Assembly (NCBI GenBank): GCA_035306725.1
Contig: DATGNN010000293.1
Coordinates: forward strand, 1 to 26,185
Direction: 5' to 3'
Source: JAAYEB01 sp035306725
GTDB taxonomy: Bacteria; Fibrobacterota; Chitinivibrionia; Chitinivibrionales; Chitinispirillaceae
DNA length: 26,185 nt
Shown here piece by piece: positions 6,917 through 15,362 of the stretch (its first letter is position 1; each line of letters starts with the position of its first letter). The position numbers were made by a program, and so were the translations under genes. The notes under the pieces were generated by a model that worked only from the letters and a program-made list of their open reading frames with translations, searched no databases and had not been told where the DNA came from.

Positions 6917-7314
6917 AAAAACCTCCTTGAAAAATTTAATACAAATCTTTGATTTTGTTGCATCTCTAAAACCAGATTATTTCAGTTGTGCTTATATGCT
7001 AATACCATGCCTGAAAATAAAAGCCTGTTTTTATCAAATTAGAGCAGTTTTATCAGTTATAATCTTTCTTTCTTCGTTTGCTTCAATGCAACAAAGGCAA
7101 TGTTTCATTGCTATTTTGCAACACTTCTGGATTTGCATACAAATAAAAAACCAGCTGATATCTGATTTATTAAACCCAAATCACCTAATTTTACGCCCTT
7201 ACTATTGATCTGAATATTACATGATCCACCAAGATTTAAAATTGAGGCAGAATATTTGCACACACACACCTGATCATTACTATATTATTTTTGATAATTA
7301 CGAAAGCAGATTAT
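6917..7314. other. 398-base intergenic region between divergent genes
   Basis: It separates the DUF5320 gene (minus) from the J-domain gene (plus) and should hold both promoters. An open frame on the plus strand (6927-7208) has no Shine-Dalgarno and an unconvincing composition. The one structure I see is the dyad at 7087-7120. A TATAAT hexamer occurs on the plus strand near 7040-7046 without a good -35 partner. Confidence 0.5.
7087..7120. repeat. imperfect inverted repeat with GCAATG/CATTGC core
   Basis: GCAATG-TTT-CATTGC (7097-7111) is a perfect 6-bp dyad with a 3-base spacer. TGCAA at 7087-7091 and TTGCA at 7116-7120 extend the symmetry outward imperfectly. It lies midway between divergent genes and could be an operator or an RNA hairpin. 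No U-tract follows on either strand. Confidence 0.35.
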
Positions 7315-7653
7315 ATGGCTAAAGAACAAAATGAATTTCCTGAAAGCTTTTTTGATCAAATAACCAAAGCAAGAGAGGTTCTTGATATTGGTGAAAATGC
7401 AACAATGGAAGAAATAAAAAACAGTTTTCACAAAAAAATTCTTTTCTGGCATCCAGACAAATGCAAGCTGCCTCCCGAAAAATGCAGGCAAAACTCAACA
7501 GTCATAATAGATGCTTATAAAACAATTATGGATTATTGCTCACATTACAGGTTTTCATTTAAGCGTAAGGATGTTGAAGCTCATGCGCCATATGAAGATT
7601 TATGGTTTAAACTATATGGACATGATCCGATGTGGGGATCTCCTGAAAAATAA
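7315..7653 (+). CDS. short J-domain (DnaJ-like) protein
   Basis: A 112-residue protein whose centre is a J domain (about residues 15-72). Helix II basic residues (EEIKNSFHKKILFW) are followed by the HPD tripeptide at 46-48 (FWHPDK) that stimulates the Hsp70 ATPase. The loop after HPD is longer than usual and contains Cys50 and Cys59. Helix III is VIIDAYKTIMDYC. There is no Gly/Phe region, zinc finger or peptide-binding domain, so it is a minimal type III co-chaperone, probably targeting DnaK to a specific task. The C-terminus ends in a Trp-containing EDLWFKLYGHDPMWG. ATG 7315 is preferred; an in-frame TTG at 7291 would add eight residues. Shine-Dalgarno is weak. No dnaK or grpE is nearby. Confidence 0.8.
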   Translation: MAKEQNEFPESFFDQITKAREVLDIGENATMEEIKNSFHKKILFWHPDKCKLPPEKCRQNSTVIIDAYKTIMDYCSHYRFSFKRKDVEAHAPYEDLWFKLYGHDPMWGSPEK

Positions 7654-7926
7654 GTTGCATATTCAGGATAAATTGTACATTTTTTATACAATAGCTGTCA
7701 TAAATAAGATCAGCCTACAGCTATCCAGCCTGATGATTGGGCAAAATGCTGGAACCAGAATAAATAGGCCAATTTCTGTTTTTAAAATTATCAGTTATTT
7801 AAAACAGTATACACTTACAAGACTCAGTCTACTTAAACCCGTAGAATATGATACTCCTGCCTGATTCGAATATTATTTTGGGACAGAAATGATTGTAATA
7901 ACATTTGACCTACAACATTGTTTTTT

Positions 7927-8616
7927 ATGAACACAAGAAAAAACTGTTTACCGGTATCAGCTGTAATTGTACACTTTCGGACATTTGAATTAACACAGAT
8001 GGCTGTCTGGTCACTTAAGAGTCATTATCCGGATATGGATCTGGTCGTTGTAGAGAACAACTCATCTGACGGCTCACTGGACAAATTGATGCAACTTGCT
8101 GACACAGTAGACAAAGTATCCATTTTGCCAATGGACAAGCATGTTCATCATGGCCCTGGAATGAACGCCGGTATTCTTAAATGCCATAACGAATGGGTTC
8201 TGATATGCGATTCGGACTGTATAGTATACAGGCCAGGTGTTATTGAAACCATGTTTTCAAAAATTTCGGATACCACTTATATGGTTGGTGAAATGCATAA
8301 ACTTGACAAAAATGGTTTTTTTGCAGACAGCCGTACAGATCCGGTAATCAGCTATATTCATCCGCATTTTGCTCTGGTACGAAAAAGGTTTTATATAAAG
8401 CTGCCTCCATTTGAAAAACATGGAGCACCATGCCTGAATAATGAAATCCAGGCCAGAAATATGGGTTTTGATCTGATTGAATTTCCTGTAAGTAAATATG
8501 TATATCATATCGAAAGAGGTACTGTTGACAAATGTGGGTACGGCCTTGGTATTGCCGGTCAGAAACTGAAAATTAATAAATTTCTGAATCGAATTTCAGG
8601 AGCATTCCGGAAATAG
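7927..8616 (+). CDS. family 2 (GT-A) glycosyltransferase
   Basis: A 229-residue GT2-type enzyme that transfers a sugar from a nucleotide-sugar donor; acceptor unknown. Seen: an N-terminal nucleotide-binding strand and loop (SAVIVHFRTFELTQMAVWSL), VVVENNSSDGS (about 41-51), the GPGMNAGI segment and the metal-binding DxD in LICDSDCIVY (about residues 98-107). The C-terminal half includes HPHFALVRKRFY and IEFPVSKYVYHIERGT. No membrane segments are visible, so it is cytoplasmic or peripheral. ATG 7927 is chosen over an in-frame TTG at 7918; Shine-Dalgarno is poor. It stands alone, about 270 bases after the J-domain gene, with no other envelope-glycan gene adjacent. Confidence 0.83.
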   Translation: MNTRKNCLPVSAVIVHFRTFELTQMAVWSLKSHYPDMDLVVVENNSSDGSLDKLMQLADTVDKVSILPMDKHVHHGPGMNAGILKCHNEWVLICDSDCIVYRPGVIETMFSKISDTTYMVGEMHKLDKNGFFADSRTDPVISYIHPHFALVRKRFYIKLPPFEKHGAPCLNNEIQARNMGFDLIEFPVSKYVYHIERGTVDKCGYGLGIAGQKLKINKFLNRISGAFRK

Positions 8617-8693
8617 TTCAACCGAAAATATCATGGGATGTTTTTTTGCAATGAGTTTTTCTACAAACATGTCCTGTCCTGACTATGAACTTA

Positions 8694-8711
8694 TAGTGTG
8701 ACTAGTGTGAC
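8694..8711. repeat. tandem direct repeat of TAGTGTGAC
   Basis: Two adjacent copies of TAGTGTGAC lie in the space after the family 2 glycosyltransferase. A GTG within the second copy could start the decayed reading frame described next. The copies are short and may be chance. Confidence 0.4.
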
Positions 8712-8949
8712 AACATCAGAACTCAAGAAACAAGGTCACCCTGAACCAGGTCATTAACTGGATCAATATTTTACAACACCATTGAGATGTTTTGAGTATC
8801 CAAATATACGTGCACGTGGGCGAAGCGGTCTGTCTGCAGATAACTTTCCATATAACGAAAACTGCAGAGCCGTCGAGCTTGCGTATGCGGGAAATCGCTT
8901 TGCCATGCTTGAAGACTTTATTTATGTTTTAAAACTGCTGATTTCTTGA
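8707..8949 (+). pseudogene. possible decayed gene fragment with in-frame stop
   Basis: One plus-strand frame runs from GTG 8707 (start TSELKKQGHPEPGH), meets TAA at 8755-8757, then stays open for 63 codons to TGA 8947-8949. The second part contains YPNIRARGRSGLSADNFPYN and VELAYAGNRFAMLEDFIYVL, whose residue mix and GC-richer codons look protein-like rather than random. I do not recognise the family. The end runs into a strong hairpin. It may be the 3' remnant of a gene whose 5' part is lost, or simply non-coding sequence. No Shine-Dalgarno is seen before the GTG. Confidence 0.3.
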
Positions 8950-8985
8950 AAAACTTCAACAGATGTTTTTTGAGAAATCAGCAGT
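8934..8985. terminator. long perfect hairpin, probable bidirectional terminator
   Basis: ACTGCTGATTTCT (8934-8946) and AGAAATCAGCAGT (8973-8985) form a perfect 13-bp stem, with an inner AAAAAC/GTTTTT helix in the loop. On the minus strand it starts 3 bases after the stop of the STAS-like gene and is followed by TTTTAAAAC. On the plus strand it is followed by GTTTTATA and could also stop transcription from the glycosyltransferase side. Confidence 0.75.
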
Positions 8986-8988
8986 GTT

Positions 8989-9354
8989 TTATACATGTCT
9001 GGCTTCAATCCATGTTTTTGCCAATAATTCATCACCTGAATTATAATTGCGAAATTCAATTCCGGTAAAAAATCCTGATACGCGAACGATGTACCCAATA
9101 CAAGGGATGTCAGTGACCAGAACATACCTTTCTATATTCCGGAGGTGTTCTTTGGCAAATCGGAACCGTTCACTGAGAGCACTGGGTAGAGGCCAGGCCA
9201 TTTTAGGCATTCGAACAAAAATACGCACTTTACCATACCTTGAAATCCCTTCACGAAGCTCGTTAAACACCTGTATATTTTCTTGTTTCGTCATTTTCCC
9301 ACGGGCTTCATATGCGTATATATTTCCATTACTCCAATCAAGTTTCTTAATCAT
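8989..9354 (-). CDS. SpoIIAA-like (STAS/SEC14-type) protein
   Basis: A 121-residue protein matching the SpoIIAA-like family, a stand-alone STAS/CRAL-TRIO-like fold of unknown role. Supporting pattern: an N-terminal beta-strand pair with NIYAYEARGKMTKQEN, a helix FNELREGISRYGKVRIFV, then ERFRFAKEHLRNIERYVLVTD and a C-terminal strand plus helix EFRNYNSGDELLAKTWIEA. No anti-sigma kinase or sigma factor is nearby, so a role in sigma-factor control should not be assumed. GGGAG precedes ATG 9354 by seven bases. It is apparently monocistronic, followed within 3 bases by a strong hairpin. Confidence 0.8.
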   Translation of the reverse strand: MIKKLDWSNGNIYAYEARGKMTKQENIQVFNELREGISRYGKVRIFVRMPKMAWPLPSALSERFRFAKEHLRNIERYVLVTDIPCIGYIVRVSGFFTGIEFRNYNSGDELLAKTWIEARHV

Positions 9355-9701
9355 TTCACACTCCCGGATTTAATGGGAATAGTTACAGAATCTTATAATT
9401 CAGTTTATAAATCTGTGATGCACAATGTATGCCAATGAATGTAAATCTAAAATGATACTACTATTTACCTTGAATTTTCGAGAGCGGCATTTGGCGCAAG
9501 ACTGGTCTTTATGGCTGTGAAGATCATATCTGCTAAAATTTTTATTCTCTGCTCCCGGTATTGTGTCTTTAACGTTCAGCCCTGTGATAATTCCCGGGAG
9601 ATCGAGTTCTTTACGCGGGGAAAACAGTTCATCACCAACGGTTTTGGTTGACAAGTAAACCTTCGTAAATTTTCTGCTTCAGATAACCTTATCTGAGCTG
9701 A
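9355..9701. other. 347-base gene-poor stretch with a possible dispersed repeat
   Basis: A minus-strand open frame (9400-9654, TTG start, 84 codons) has no Shine-Dalgarno and resembles nothing I know, so I do not call it a gene. Bases 9473-9530 resemble, in inverted orientation, a block inside the inverted-repeat element at 17095-17296. The sequence is somewhat GC-richer near 9540-9620, where CCCGG..CCGGG palindromic bits occur. Confidence 0.45.
9473..9530 (-). repeat. possible copy of the block at 17213-17277
   Basis: Read on the minus strand it begins GATATGATCTTCACAGCC, matching 17 of 18 bases of GATATGACCTTCACAGCC at 17213. ATAAA then matches in register after a 1-base gap. Further on, AAATGCCGCTC...AAAATT matches AAATGCAGCTC...AAAATT (16 of 20). 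Spacers between the blocks differ in length. This is a by-eye alignment; it suggests a degenerate relative but not a full-length copy, since the terminal repeats are not found here. Confidence 0.4.
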
Positions 9702-10385
9702 TTAAAAACCCACTGACAGAACCAGACCTCTATTACCTTCCAGATCATAAATTGGACGAAACGATAGATTAATTCTTTTACTTGCTTTATTTATTCTTGA
9801 AGCAGGGGCGATTGCGGCTATTGCGCGAAAAACTTCACCTGTTCCTGATGCCAACACCCCTAACACACTCATAAAAGGAACACCTGCGCCATAAGCAACT
9901 AAATTTGTTATTAAACTCATACCGACAAACGACCAGCTTACTGCATAATAACTCCAGCCTTTTGCCTTGATCTCGATATTTTTATCATCCATGACCACAC
10001 CAGAAGAAGCAATTGATTTCATCATTATCGACTCACCAATACATGATGGTACCGGACCAAAAAGATCAAATGCAAGACCGGGTATTAGCAATCCAACTCC
10101 CAAACCTTCATTTTCACCTGATACAAGTATTACCGTACCTACGATTTCCAGTATTTTTCCTGAAGTCCACAATAACGAACCTGTTGCCCCTAATGATTTC
10201 GCTGCAGATATTTTGCGCTGTAATTCTGTGGATGAAATAGAATTTATTTTTGATTCAGGCTGAATCTGCTCGGTTACACTCAGATCCATTGTTAATAGTG
10301 GCAAGCTTGTACTATCCCCGTAAGAATTACAAACAAAAATCAGTATCGTTATAAAAATCAGATTTGAAAAAAAACAACGGTTCAT
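9702..10385 (-). CDS. exported protein of unknown function, possible outer-membrane association
   Basis: A 227-residue protein with a clear signal peptide: MNRCFF, then a hydrophobic core (SNLIFITILIFVC) and probable cleavage after NSYG. ATG 10385 is preferred, behind AGAGGT; an in-frame TTG would add seven residues. The mature part has an N-terminal polar helix (TELQRKISAAKSLG) and several Gly/Ala/Val/Leu-rich segments (IVGTVILVSG, LGVGLLIPGLAFDLFG, FVGMSLITNLVAYGAG), then a final strand ending LVLSVGF. The terminal Phe fits outer-membrane targeting, but the middle looks more like hydrophobic helices than a barrel. I do not recognise a family. It follows a probable barrel-protein gene by 145 bases on the same strand. 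Confidence 0.75.
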   Translation of the reverse strand: MNRCFFSNLIFITILIFVCNSYGDSTSLPLLTMDLSVTEQIQPESKINSISSTELQRKISAAKSLGATGSLLWTSGKILEIVGTVILVSGENEGLGVGLLIPGLAFDLFGPVPSCIGESIMMKSIASSGVVMDDKNIEIKAKGWSYYAVSWSFVGMSLITNLVAYGAGVPFMSVLGVLASGTGEVFRAIAAIAPASRINKASKRINLSFRPIYDLEGNRGLVLSVGF

Positions 10386-10530
10386 TATTACCTCTTGTAT
10401 AAACAAAGAATATTAAATATTATGGTAAACAGAAAAAAATAATATGAATTTTAATTCACATCTTTCCTTATTTATATCTTTAAAACCAAAACAGGATTAT
10501 TGCAATATGGTTTGTATATATTTTGTTTAT

Positions 10531-11355
10531 TTAAAAATAGAACATGATTCCCGGAACTATTTCGAATCCTAAATGTTGGAATTCATCAGGGTACCTGACT
10601 TGATAATCCAGTTTCTCTTCCTGGTATTTTAATTCTGTAATTCCCCACGGTACACAACAATCCATTGTCAGTACAACATTTCGGCTTAATCGCAATTCTG
10701 TTCCAACAAGCCCTTTGATACCAAATCCACTTCCAGATAAACGCGTTTGCGAATTATCACATTTGATATAGGCAATAGTATATGCCCCGTACCCGCCAGC
10801 ACCTAATCTTATTGAAAATCTATCTCTGTTAAAAACACGACACCACAGATTCAAGCCACCCATCGCAGTGAGAGTGTTAACATGCAAATCTTCTAATACT
10901 CCCCCCCTGAAACGAAACAGTTTTCCAGCCCACATACCCTGGGCAAATGGTGCAGCCTGAAAATAATTACCAATATCAAATGTACCATTCAAAGTCATGA
11001 ACAGACCAGGCCCGATTTTTTTCTTATCAACCGGTACATACATTTTTTCTTCCATTATTGAATTCCAGACATCAGATACAAAATCATTGAATTCTTCTGG
11101 ACGATGGAACCTTATTCCGGCCTGAACGCCAATACCACCCTTCAACAAACGGTTATCCTCTTTGATCTGGGATCCGGTCCATACTTCTGTTGTTTGCACA
11201 GGGTTTTCGGTTTCGAGTTGAACCAGCTGTAATTCTTCCTGCTGCTCTGTGCTGTTTTCTGCAAGCTGAGCATTAAAGCTCTGCGACTGAACATAATTAA
11301 CCAAAATTATCATTGCCATAAAAAAAACATGTATGCGTCTTCTCATACTATGCAT
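10531..11355 (-). CDS. probable outer-membrane beta-barrel protein
   Basis: A 274-residue exported protein: basic N-terminus MHSMRRR, hydrophobic core (VFFMAMIILVNYV) and likely cleavage after QSQS. A Gln/Glu-rich linker (about residues 28-60) is followed by alternating Gly/aromatic strands typical of a small barrel (GGIGVQAGIRFH, GLFMTLNGTFDIG, FSIRLGAGGYGAYTIAYI, GFGIKGLVGTELRLS). The terminal FEIVPGIMFYF ends in Phe, the classical outer-membrane signal. Function is unknown. GGAAGGA precedes ATG 11355 by seven bases. It is divergent from the 579-residue lipoprotein gene across a 220-base space, and upstream of another exported protein on the same strand. Confidence 0.8.
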   Translation of the reverse strand: MHSMRRRIHVFFMAMIILVNYVQSQSFNAQLAENSTEQQEELQLVQLETENPVQTTEVWTGSQIKEDNRLLKGGIGVQAGIRFHRPEEFNDFVSDVWNSIMEEKMYVPVDKKKIGPGLFMTLNGTFDIGNYFQAAPFAQGMWAGKLFRFRGGVLEDLHVNTLTAMGGLNLWCRVFNRDRFSIRLGAGGYGAYTIAYIKCDNSQTRLSGSGFGIKGLVGTELRLSRNVVLTMDCCVPWGITELKYQEEKLDYQVRYPDEFQHLGFEIVPGIMFYF

Positions 11356-11575
11356 GGTAAATTCCTTCCCAAATAAGCCTGTAAAATAGAAATAAATTTA
11401 TATTTGCAATTTTGAACATATAATATATATTAAAGTACCGATATAAGAAAACAATCTTGTTTCGCGAATTAAAAGCGAACTGTTTTTATTCTTAAAGTCT
11501 GAATGGCGAAATATAAAATTATATCTACCGATAATTTAATCACTTGTTTTATGGAGTTAATATAAAGGAGGCAAA

Positions 11576-13315
11576 ATGCGTAAGTACATTTCGTGCGTAT
11601 ACGCGGTTATAATCAGTGTTTTTGTATTATTTAATTTTAATTGCGAAAAAGTTCTTCTCCCTGTCGATTCGGACGATCACATTGAATACCTCCAGGGAAA
11701 TACAAATGCACGTGTTATTTTAAAAGTATTGGACAACTACACTATGTCCCCAATAGCTGGAGTTAAAATTTCAATAGTTGGAGTTGATTCTTCTGTTTGC
11801 AATTCAAACGGTATAGTCATTTTTGATTCCATAAAGGTTGGTTCATATCTGGTGAGTTGTGATAAGGATGGTTATGAAAACACACTCCAGAATTTTAATC
11901 TGGTTATTGATTCCAATAGTAATACTGTTCCGGTTGTATGCCAATCAACAGACGTTCTGTTTATGGCACGCAAAGGAGTAACAGTCAGAGGCAACATTTA
12001 TTACGAACAGGACGAACAGAAATACCTTGCAAACGGAACTACTGTAGAATGCCGACTGACAAATTCATCAATGTTTTTCGAAGAACCAGTGTTAACCGCC
12101 AGTTCAAAAAATGGGAACTATTCTTTCAACAATTTACCGGAACATTCTGACTATATTATTACCGTTCTGCCATTTGCTACTAATGACAAAACATACAAGC
12201 AGGATAGTCTTGTTTTAGTTAAGGGTAAAAGTGTTAAAGATACACTCCGTGCAGAAGACATAATTCTTGAAGAATCCACTGATGGTAACTTTATTGTTCT
12301 GAAACATAATCTGAATAAATTCACTGTAAACGATTCATTGGTAATAGAATTTTCCGAACCAGTTGACACTGATCTTATCGAACCGGATAGTATAAATGTT
12401 TCAATAATTACTGGATTTGAAACAAACCCTCAATCCAGAATTCTGACAAAACAGATCTGGCGTAATGACAATCGTAAACTTGTGATTATTCCGTTTGATG
12501 GTGTATGGATTTATAATCAGGACTACATATTGGAAATAAGAGAAATCAGGAGTGTTTCGGGTAAGCCGCTCAAAAATACAGATTTCCTGCCTTACATTTT
12601 TTCAGCAAATATGAGTGGAAAACTGGATGATGTAAAAAATATCAATTATCGGGTGGGTTCCAACGACAGCATCAAAGCAGATTTTAATACCAATCGAATT
12701 ACATTATACTGGTCAGAACTCTCCAATGCGACATCTTATCATCTCTACACAAAAACTTCTGAAGATTCTGTGTGGACTTTTCAGGAAGAAGTTTTGGATA
12801 CCTTTCTCACAATACAGACAACTGGAATGTTCAATGAAGGTAAACACATGAAATTTATTGTGCTCGGTAAAAACAGCACTTCAATTTCATCTTTCGAAAC
12901 CGCAGAAGTTCTCACCGTACGTGATGAAACCTCGCCAAGGATATCATCAGGGATTTCATTCAGTTATGGCTTTGACAATTCTGACAATATTTATGATACT
13001 ATAATCGATATTGAGATCTCGTCCTTGTATTTTCCTGAACCGATGGACACTACAGAAAAGCCTTCTTTGACAGTTACTGAAAACAGTAATGTAAATGAAA
13101 CGTATGGAGATCCTCAATACACCATAGATCCTCAAAAAAGTTCATGGATCTGGACATCCAGTCGAAGCGGTGTAATGCGTGTTGTAATTGATGCACAAAA
13201 AGATGGTACTTACGATATATTGAAAATCGACTTTACCTCAGTTTCAGACCTGGCTGGTAATAAAGCAGATACAGCTCAGGGAGCAGGGTATATTACAATT
13301 GATACCCGATACTGA
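11576..13315 (+). CDS. large surface lipoprotein with carboxypeptidase-regulatory-like, Ig-like and fibronectin-like domains
   Basis: A 579-residue secreted protein. Its signal segment ends in FNFNC (Cys23), a relaxed lipobox that makes lipidation likely but not certain. Domains by eye: a carboxypeptidase-regulatory/PEGA-like beta-sandwich (about 45-125, with TMSPIAGVKISIVGVDS and GSYLVSCDKDGYE), a second similar domain (about 130-220, GVTVRGNIYY to NYSFNNLPEHSDYIITV), a Big_5-like Ig domain (about 235-345, VNDSLVIEFSEPVD and RKLVIIPFDG) and a fibronectin III-like region (about 350-445, ITLYWSELSNATSYHLY). The last region again has SEPVD-like wording (SSLYFPEPMDT) and ends in DLAGNKADTA, as in Ig-like domains. 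No catalytic motif is seen; a structural or adhesive role is plausible. AAAGGAGG precedes the ATG and a strong terminator follows. Confidence 0.82.
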   Translation: MRKYISCVYAVIISVFVLFNFNCEKVLLPVDSDDHIEYLQGNTNARVILKVLDNYTMSPIAGVKISIVGVDSSVCNSNGIVIFDSIKVGSYLVSCDKDGYENTLQNFNLVIDSNSNTVPVVCQSTDVLFMARKGVTVRGNIYYEQDEQKYLANGTTVECRLTNSSMFFEEPVLTASSKNGNYSFNNLPEHSDYIITVLPFATNDKTYKQDSLVLVKGKSVKDTLRAEDIILEESTDGNFIVLKHNLNKFTVNDSLVIEFSEPVDTDLIEPDSINVSIITGFETNPQSRILTKQIWRNDNRKLVIIPFDGVWIYNQDYILEIREIRSVSGKPLKNTDFLPYIFSANMSGKLDDVKNINYRVGSNDSIKADFNTNRITLYWSELSNATSYHLYTKTSEDSVWTFQEEVLDTFLTIQTTGMFNEGKHMKFIVLGKNSTSISSFETAEVLTVRDETSPRISSGISFSYGFDNSDNIYDTIIDIEISSLYFPEPMDTTEKPSLTVTENSNVNETYGDPQYTIDPQKSSWIWTSSRSGVMRVVIDAQKDGTYDILKIDFTSVSDLAGNKADTAQGAGYITIDTRY

Positions 13316-13340
13316 AGAATCGAGTATGCCTAAGTTGTTA

Positions 13341-13374
13341 AAAACCTCTGTTCCCCGGGAACAGGGGTTTTTTT
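13341..13374 (+). terminator. rho-independent terminator after the lipoprotein gene
   Basis: CCTCTGTTC...GAACAGGGG forms a GC-rich stem (one T-G pair) around CCCGG, followed by seven T's. It lies about 30 bases after the stop. An A-run precedes the stem, so it could work in both directions. Confidence 0.9.
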
Positions 13375-13577
13375 GTACTAAAGAGCAGTAAAATATTCAC
13401 ATAACGATTTTTTTGATGAGCCCGCCAATACAGATCAACATAAATATTTTTCAAAATGCACAGTTTCCTGCCTGAATAGTTATTACAAAATACCGATTTT
13501 TTTCACGTTCCATTTCGGCCAGGCTTATTTTTAAACACATTTTCAAGTCTTTTAATAAAACCTGACAGGATTTTAAG

Positions 13578-15020
13578 ATGTCTTTATCATATAGTACAAA
13601 AAAATCGCTCGCAAATCATTTCCATGGCCCTGGAGGTGGGCTGGAAGTTTTGCAAATTGCAATCCCGCTGTTTATATCTCAGGCGAGTGAAACGGTAATG
13701 ATGTTTACAGACCGGCTTTTTCTCTCAAAACTTGGACCAGAACAGATGTCTGCAGCTATGGGTGGAGGTATAGCCAGTTTTCTGTTTGTAACTTTCTTTG
13801 TAGGTCTTATCGGGTATTCAACTGCAATGGTTGCACAAAGATTAGGTGCAAACAGATCAATAAAATGTGCTCTCATTACCAGCCAGAGTCTCCTTGTTTC
13901 ACTTATCGCTTATCCAATAATACTGTCATTTATTCCTCTGGCAAAATTTCTTTTCGTTAAAGCTGGAATATCTTCAGAACAGCTTACTTACCAAATTCCC
14001 TACTTTGAAATATTAATGTTTGGGAACATTACCTTGCTGATGCGAAACAGTGTAAGCAGCTTTTTTAGCGGTATTGGAAAAACACGCATTATCATGATCG
14101 CAAATATGGCCGGCATGGTGTTTAATGTCGGTATAAACTATGTGCTTATTTTTGGGAAATTTGGATTCCCGAAGTTAGGTATTCACGGTGCAGGTTACGG
14201 AACAGTTATTAGCGGCGTCATCAGTCTTTTAATCTTGTTTACTGCATATTTCAGAAAATCTAACAGACAGAAATATGGTGTCTCGAAAAGTTTTCATTTC
14301 AGCAAAATTCTTTTAAAAGAATTACTTCACTTTGGATACCCTGCCGGTTTGGAGTTTTTTTTGAATCAGATCGGTTTTACACTAATGATCATGGCATTTC
14401 ATTCCCAGGGTACGGTTGTTGCAACAGCAGTTACTATCGCATTTAACTGGGATATGGTTTCTTTTATTCCTCTTATAGGTGTAAACATTGCCGTTACAAG
14501 CCTGGTAGGGCGTTATGTGGGAGCAAGAGATCTTGAGACTGCACATCGATCTACCATTTCCGCACTGAAAATGATTCTTTTCTATTCGATTTTGCTTTTA
14601 ATTCCTTTTGTTTTTTTTACTGAAACGATGGTAAGCCTTTTTCTTCCTGCAGAAGATTCATACCAGTTGGATCAGATCCATGATCTGGCTGTGTTTATGG
14701 TTCGGCTCATAGCATTGTACATTGTCACTGATGCAATTTTTATCGTATTCAGCGGTGCACTCAGGGGTGCAGGCGACACATTCTGGACCATGGTGATATC
14801 GGTGTCCATGCACTTGATGTTTGCATTATCAGCATTTGGGATGTTTTTTATATTCGGAGCTTCTGCCAAAACTACCTGGATAGTAATTATAATATTGTTT
14901 GTTATGTTCGGACCGGTTCTTTATTTACGTTATCGTTCGGGACACTGGAAAAAGAAACTGTTATCTGGTTCAGCTGAGGATAATGTATCAGGCCAAACTT
15001 CAATACATACTATTAATTAA
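13578..15020 (+). CDS. MATE family efflux transporter
   Basis: A 480-residue inner-membrane antiporter of the MATE (NorM/DinF) superfamily, exporting cationic drugs, metabolites or similar using Na+ or H+. Length and roughly 12 hydrophobic segments fit. The start of the first bundle (EVLQIAIPLFISQASETVMMFTDRLFLSKLG) is characteristic, and the second half repeats it (FGYPAGLEFFLNQIGFTLMI). Family-like GALRGAGDTFWTM (about 395-407) is present. AGGA lies eight bases before the ATG. The C-terminus is a short hydrophilic tail. No regulator is adjacent. The radical SAM gene 340 bases downstream could make a product that it exports, but the space between them argues against a single operon. Confidence 0.93.
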   Translation: MSLSYSTKKSLANHFHGPGGGLEVLQIAIPLFISQASETVMMFTDRLFLSKLGPEQMSAAMGGGIASFLFVTFFVGLIGYSTAMVAQRLGANRSIKCALITSQSLLVSLIAYPIILSFIPLAKFLFVKAGISSEQLTYQIPYFEILMFGNITLLMRNSVSSFFSGIGKTRIIMIANMAGMVFNVGINYVLIFGKFGFPKLGIHGAGYGTVISGVISLLILFTAYFRKSNRQKYGVSKSFHFSKILLKELLHFGYPAGLEFFLNQIGFTLMIMAFHSQGTVVATAVTIAFNWDMVSFIPLIGVNIAVTSLVGRYVGARDLETAHRSTISALKMILFYSILLLIPFVFFTETMVSLFLPAEDSYQLDQIHDLAVFMVRLIALYIVTDAIFIVFSGALRGAGDTFWTMVISVSMHLMFALSAFGMFFIFGASAKTTWIVIIILFVMFGPVLYLRYRSGHWKKKLLSGSAEDNVSGQTSIHTIN

Positions 15021-15362
15021 CTTGCTTGATACCAGGTGCTGTTTTTACAAGAGCCAGTTCGACAGGTTTTCAATTTTACCCGGATCATTAAGGTAATTTT
15101 TGAAAAAGTTGTTTTTTTTTCAGATTTAATGAGAATCTGTCGCTATTTTTGGTTGATGCCTTGACGTTTATCTGTAACGACATCATTTTTCTTAATATGC
15201 CGACACTACTATCAAAACCTTATCAATAGACTGGCATGTAATGTATAAACAGGAAAAACATAAAAACGAACAGATGCTACTACTGCCTGAATTATTTTTC
15301 ACTACCTTTTTTGTTTTTGATTCTAACCAGCGTGTTTTATTACCAGACTTTCAGATATCACT
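15021..15362 (+). other. 342-base intergenic region, mostly unassigned
   Basis: AT-rich with no convincing gene. A small dyad CAGATT-TAATGAG-AATCTG (15121-15139) follows a run of T's and precedes TATTTTT. It may be a weak terminator for the MATE gene, although it starts 100 bases after that stop. The promoter of the radical SAM gene should lie here, but I cannot pick it out. Confidence 0.4.

Noticed and set aside
6927..7208. 93-codon plus-strand open frame in the divergent space
   Set aside because: It has no ribosome-binding site, low-complexity hydrophobic content and no recognisable motif.
7258..7270. CA dinucleotide run, also seen near 3906-3915
   Set aside because: The one at 3906 is explained by the Cys-Val-Cys codons of the ferredoxin. 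The other is short and unremarkable.
9400..9654. 84-codon minus-strand open frame as a gene
   Set aside because: It has a TTG start with no Shine-Dalgarno, a non-protein-like composition, and part of it matches a non-coding block elsewhere.
13404..13421. CGATTTTTTTGATGAGC resembles the inner edge of the right arm of the 17095-17296 element (reverse strand)
   Set aside because: The similarity covers fewer than 20 mostly A/T bases and is not continued on either side.
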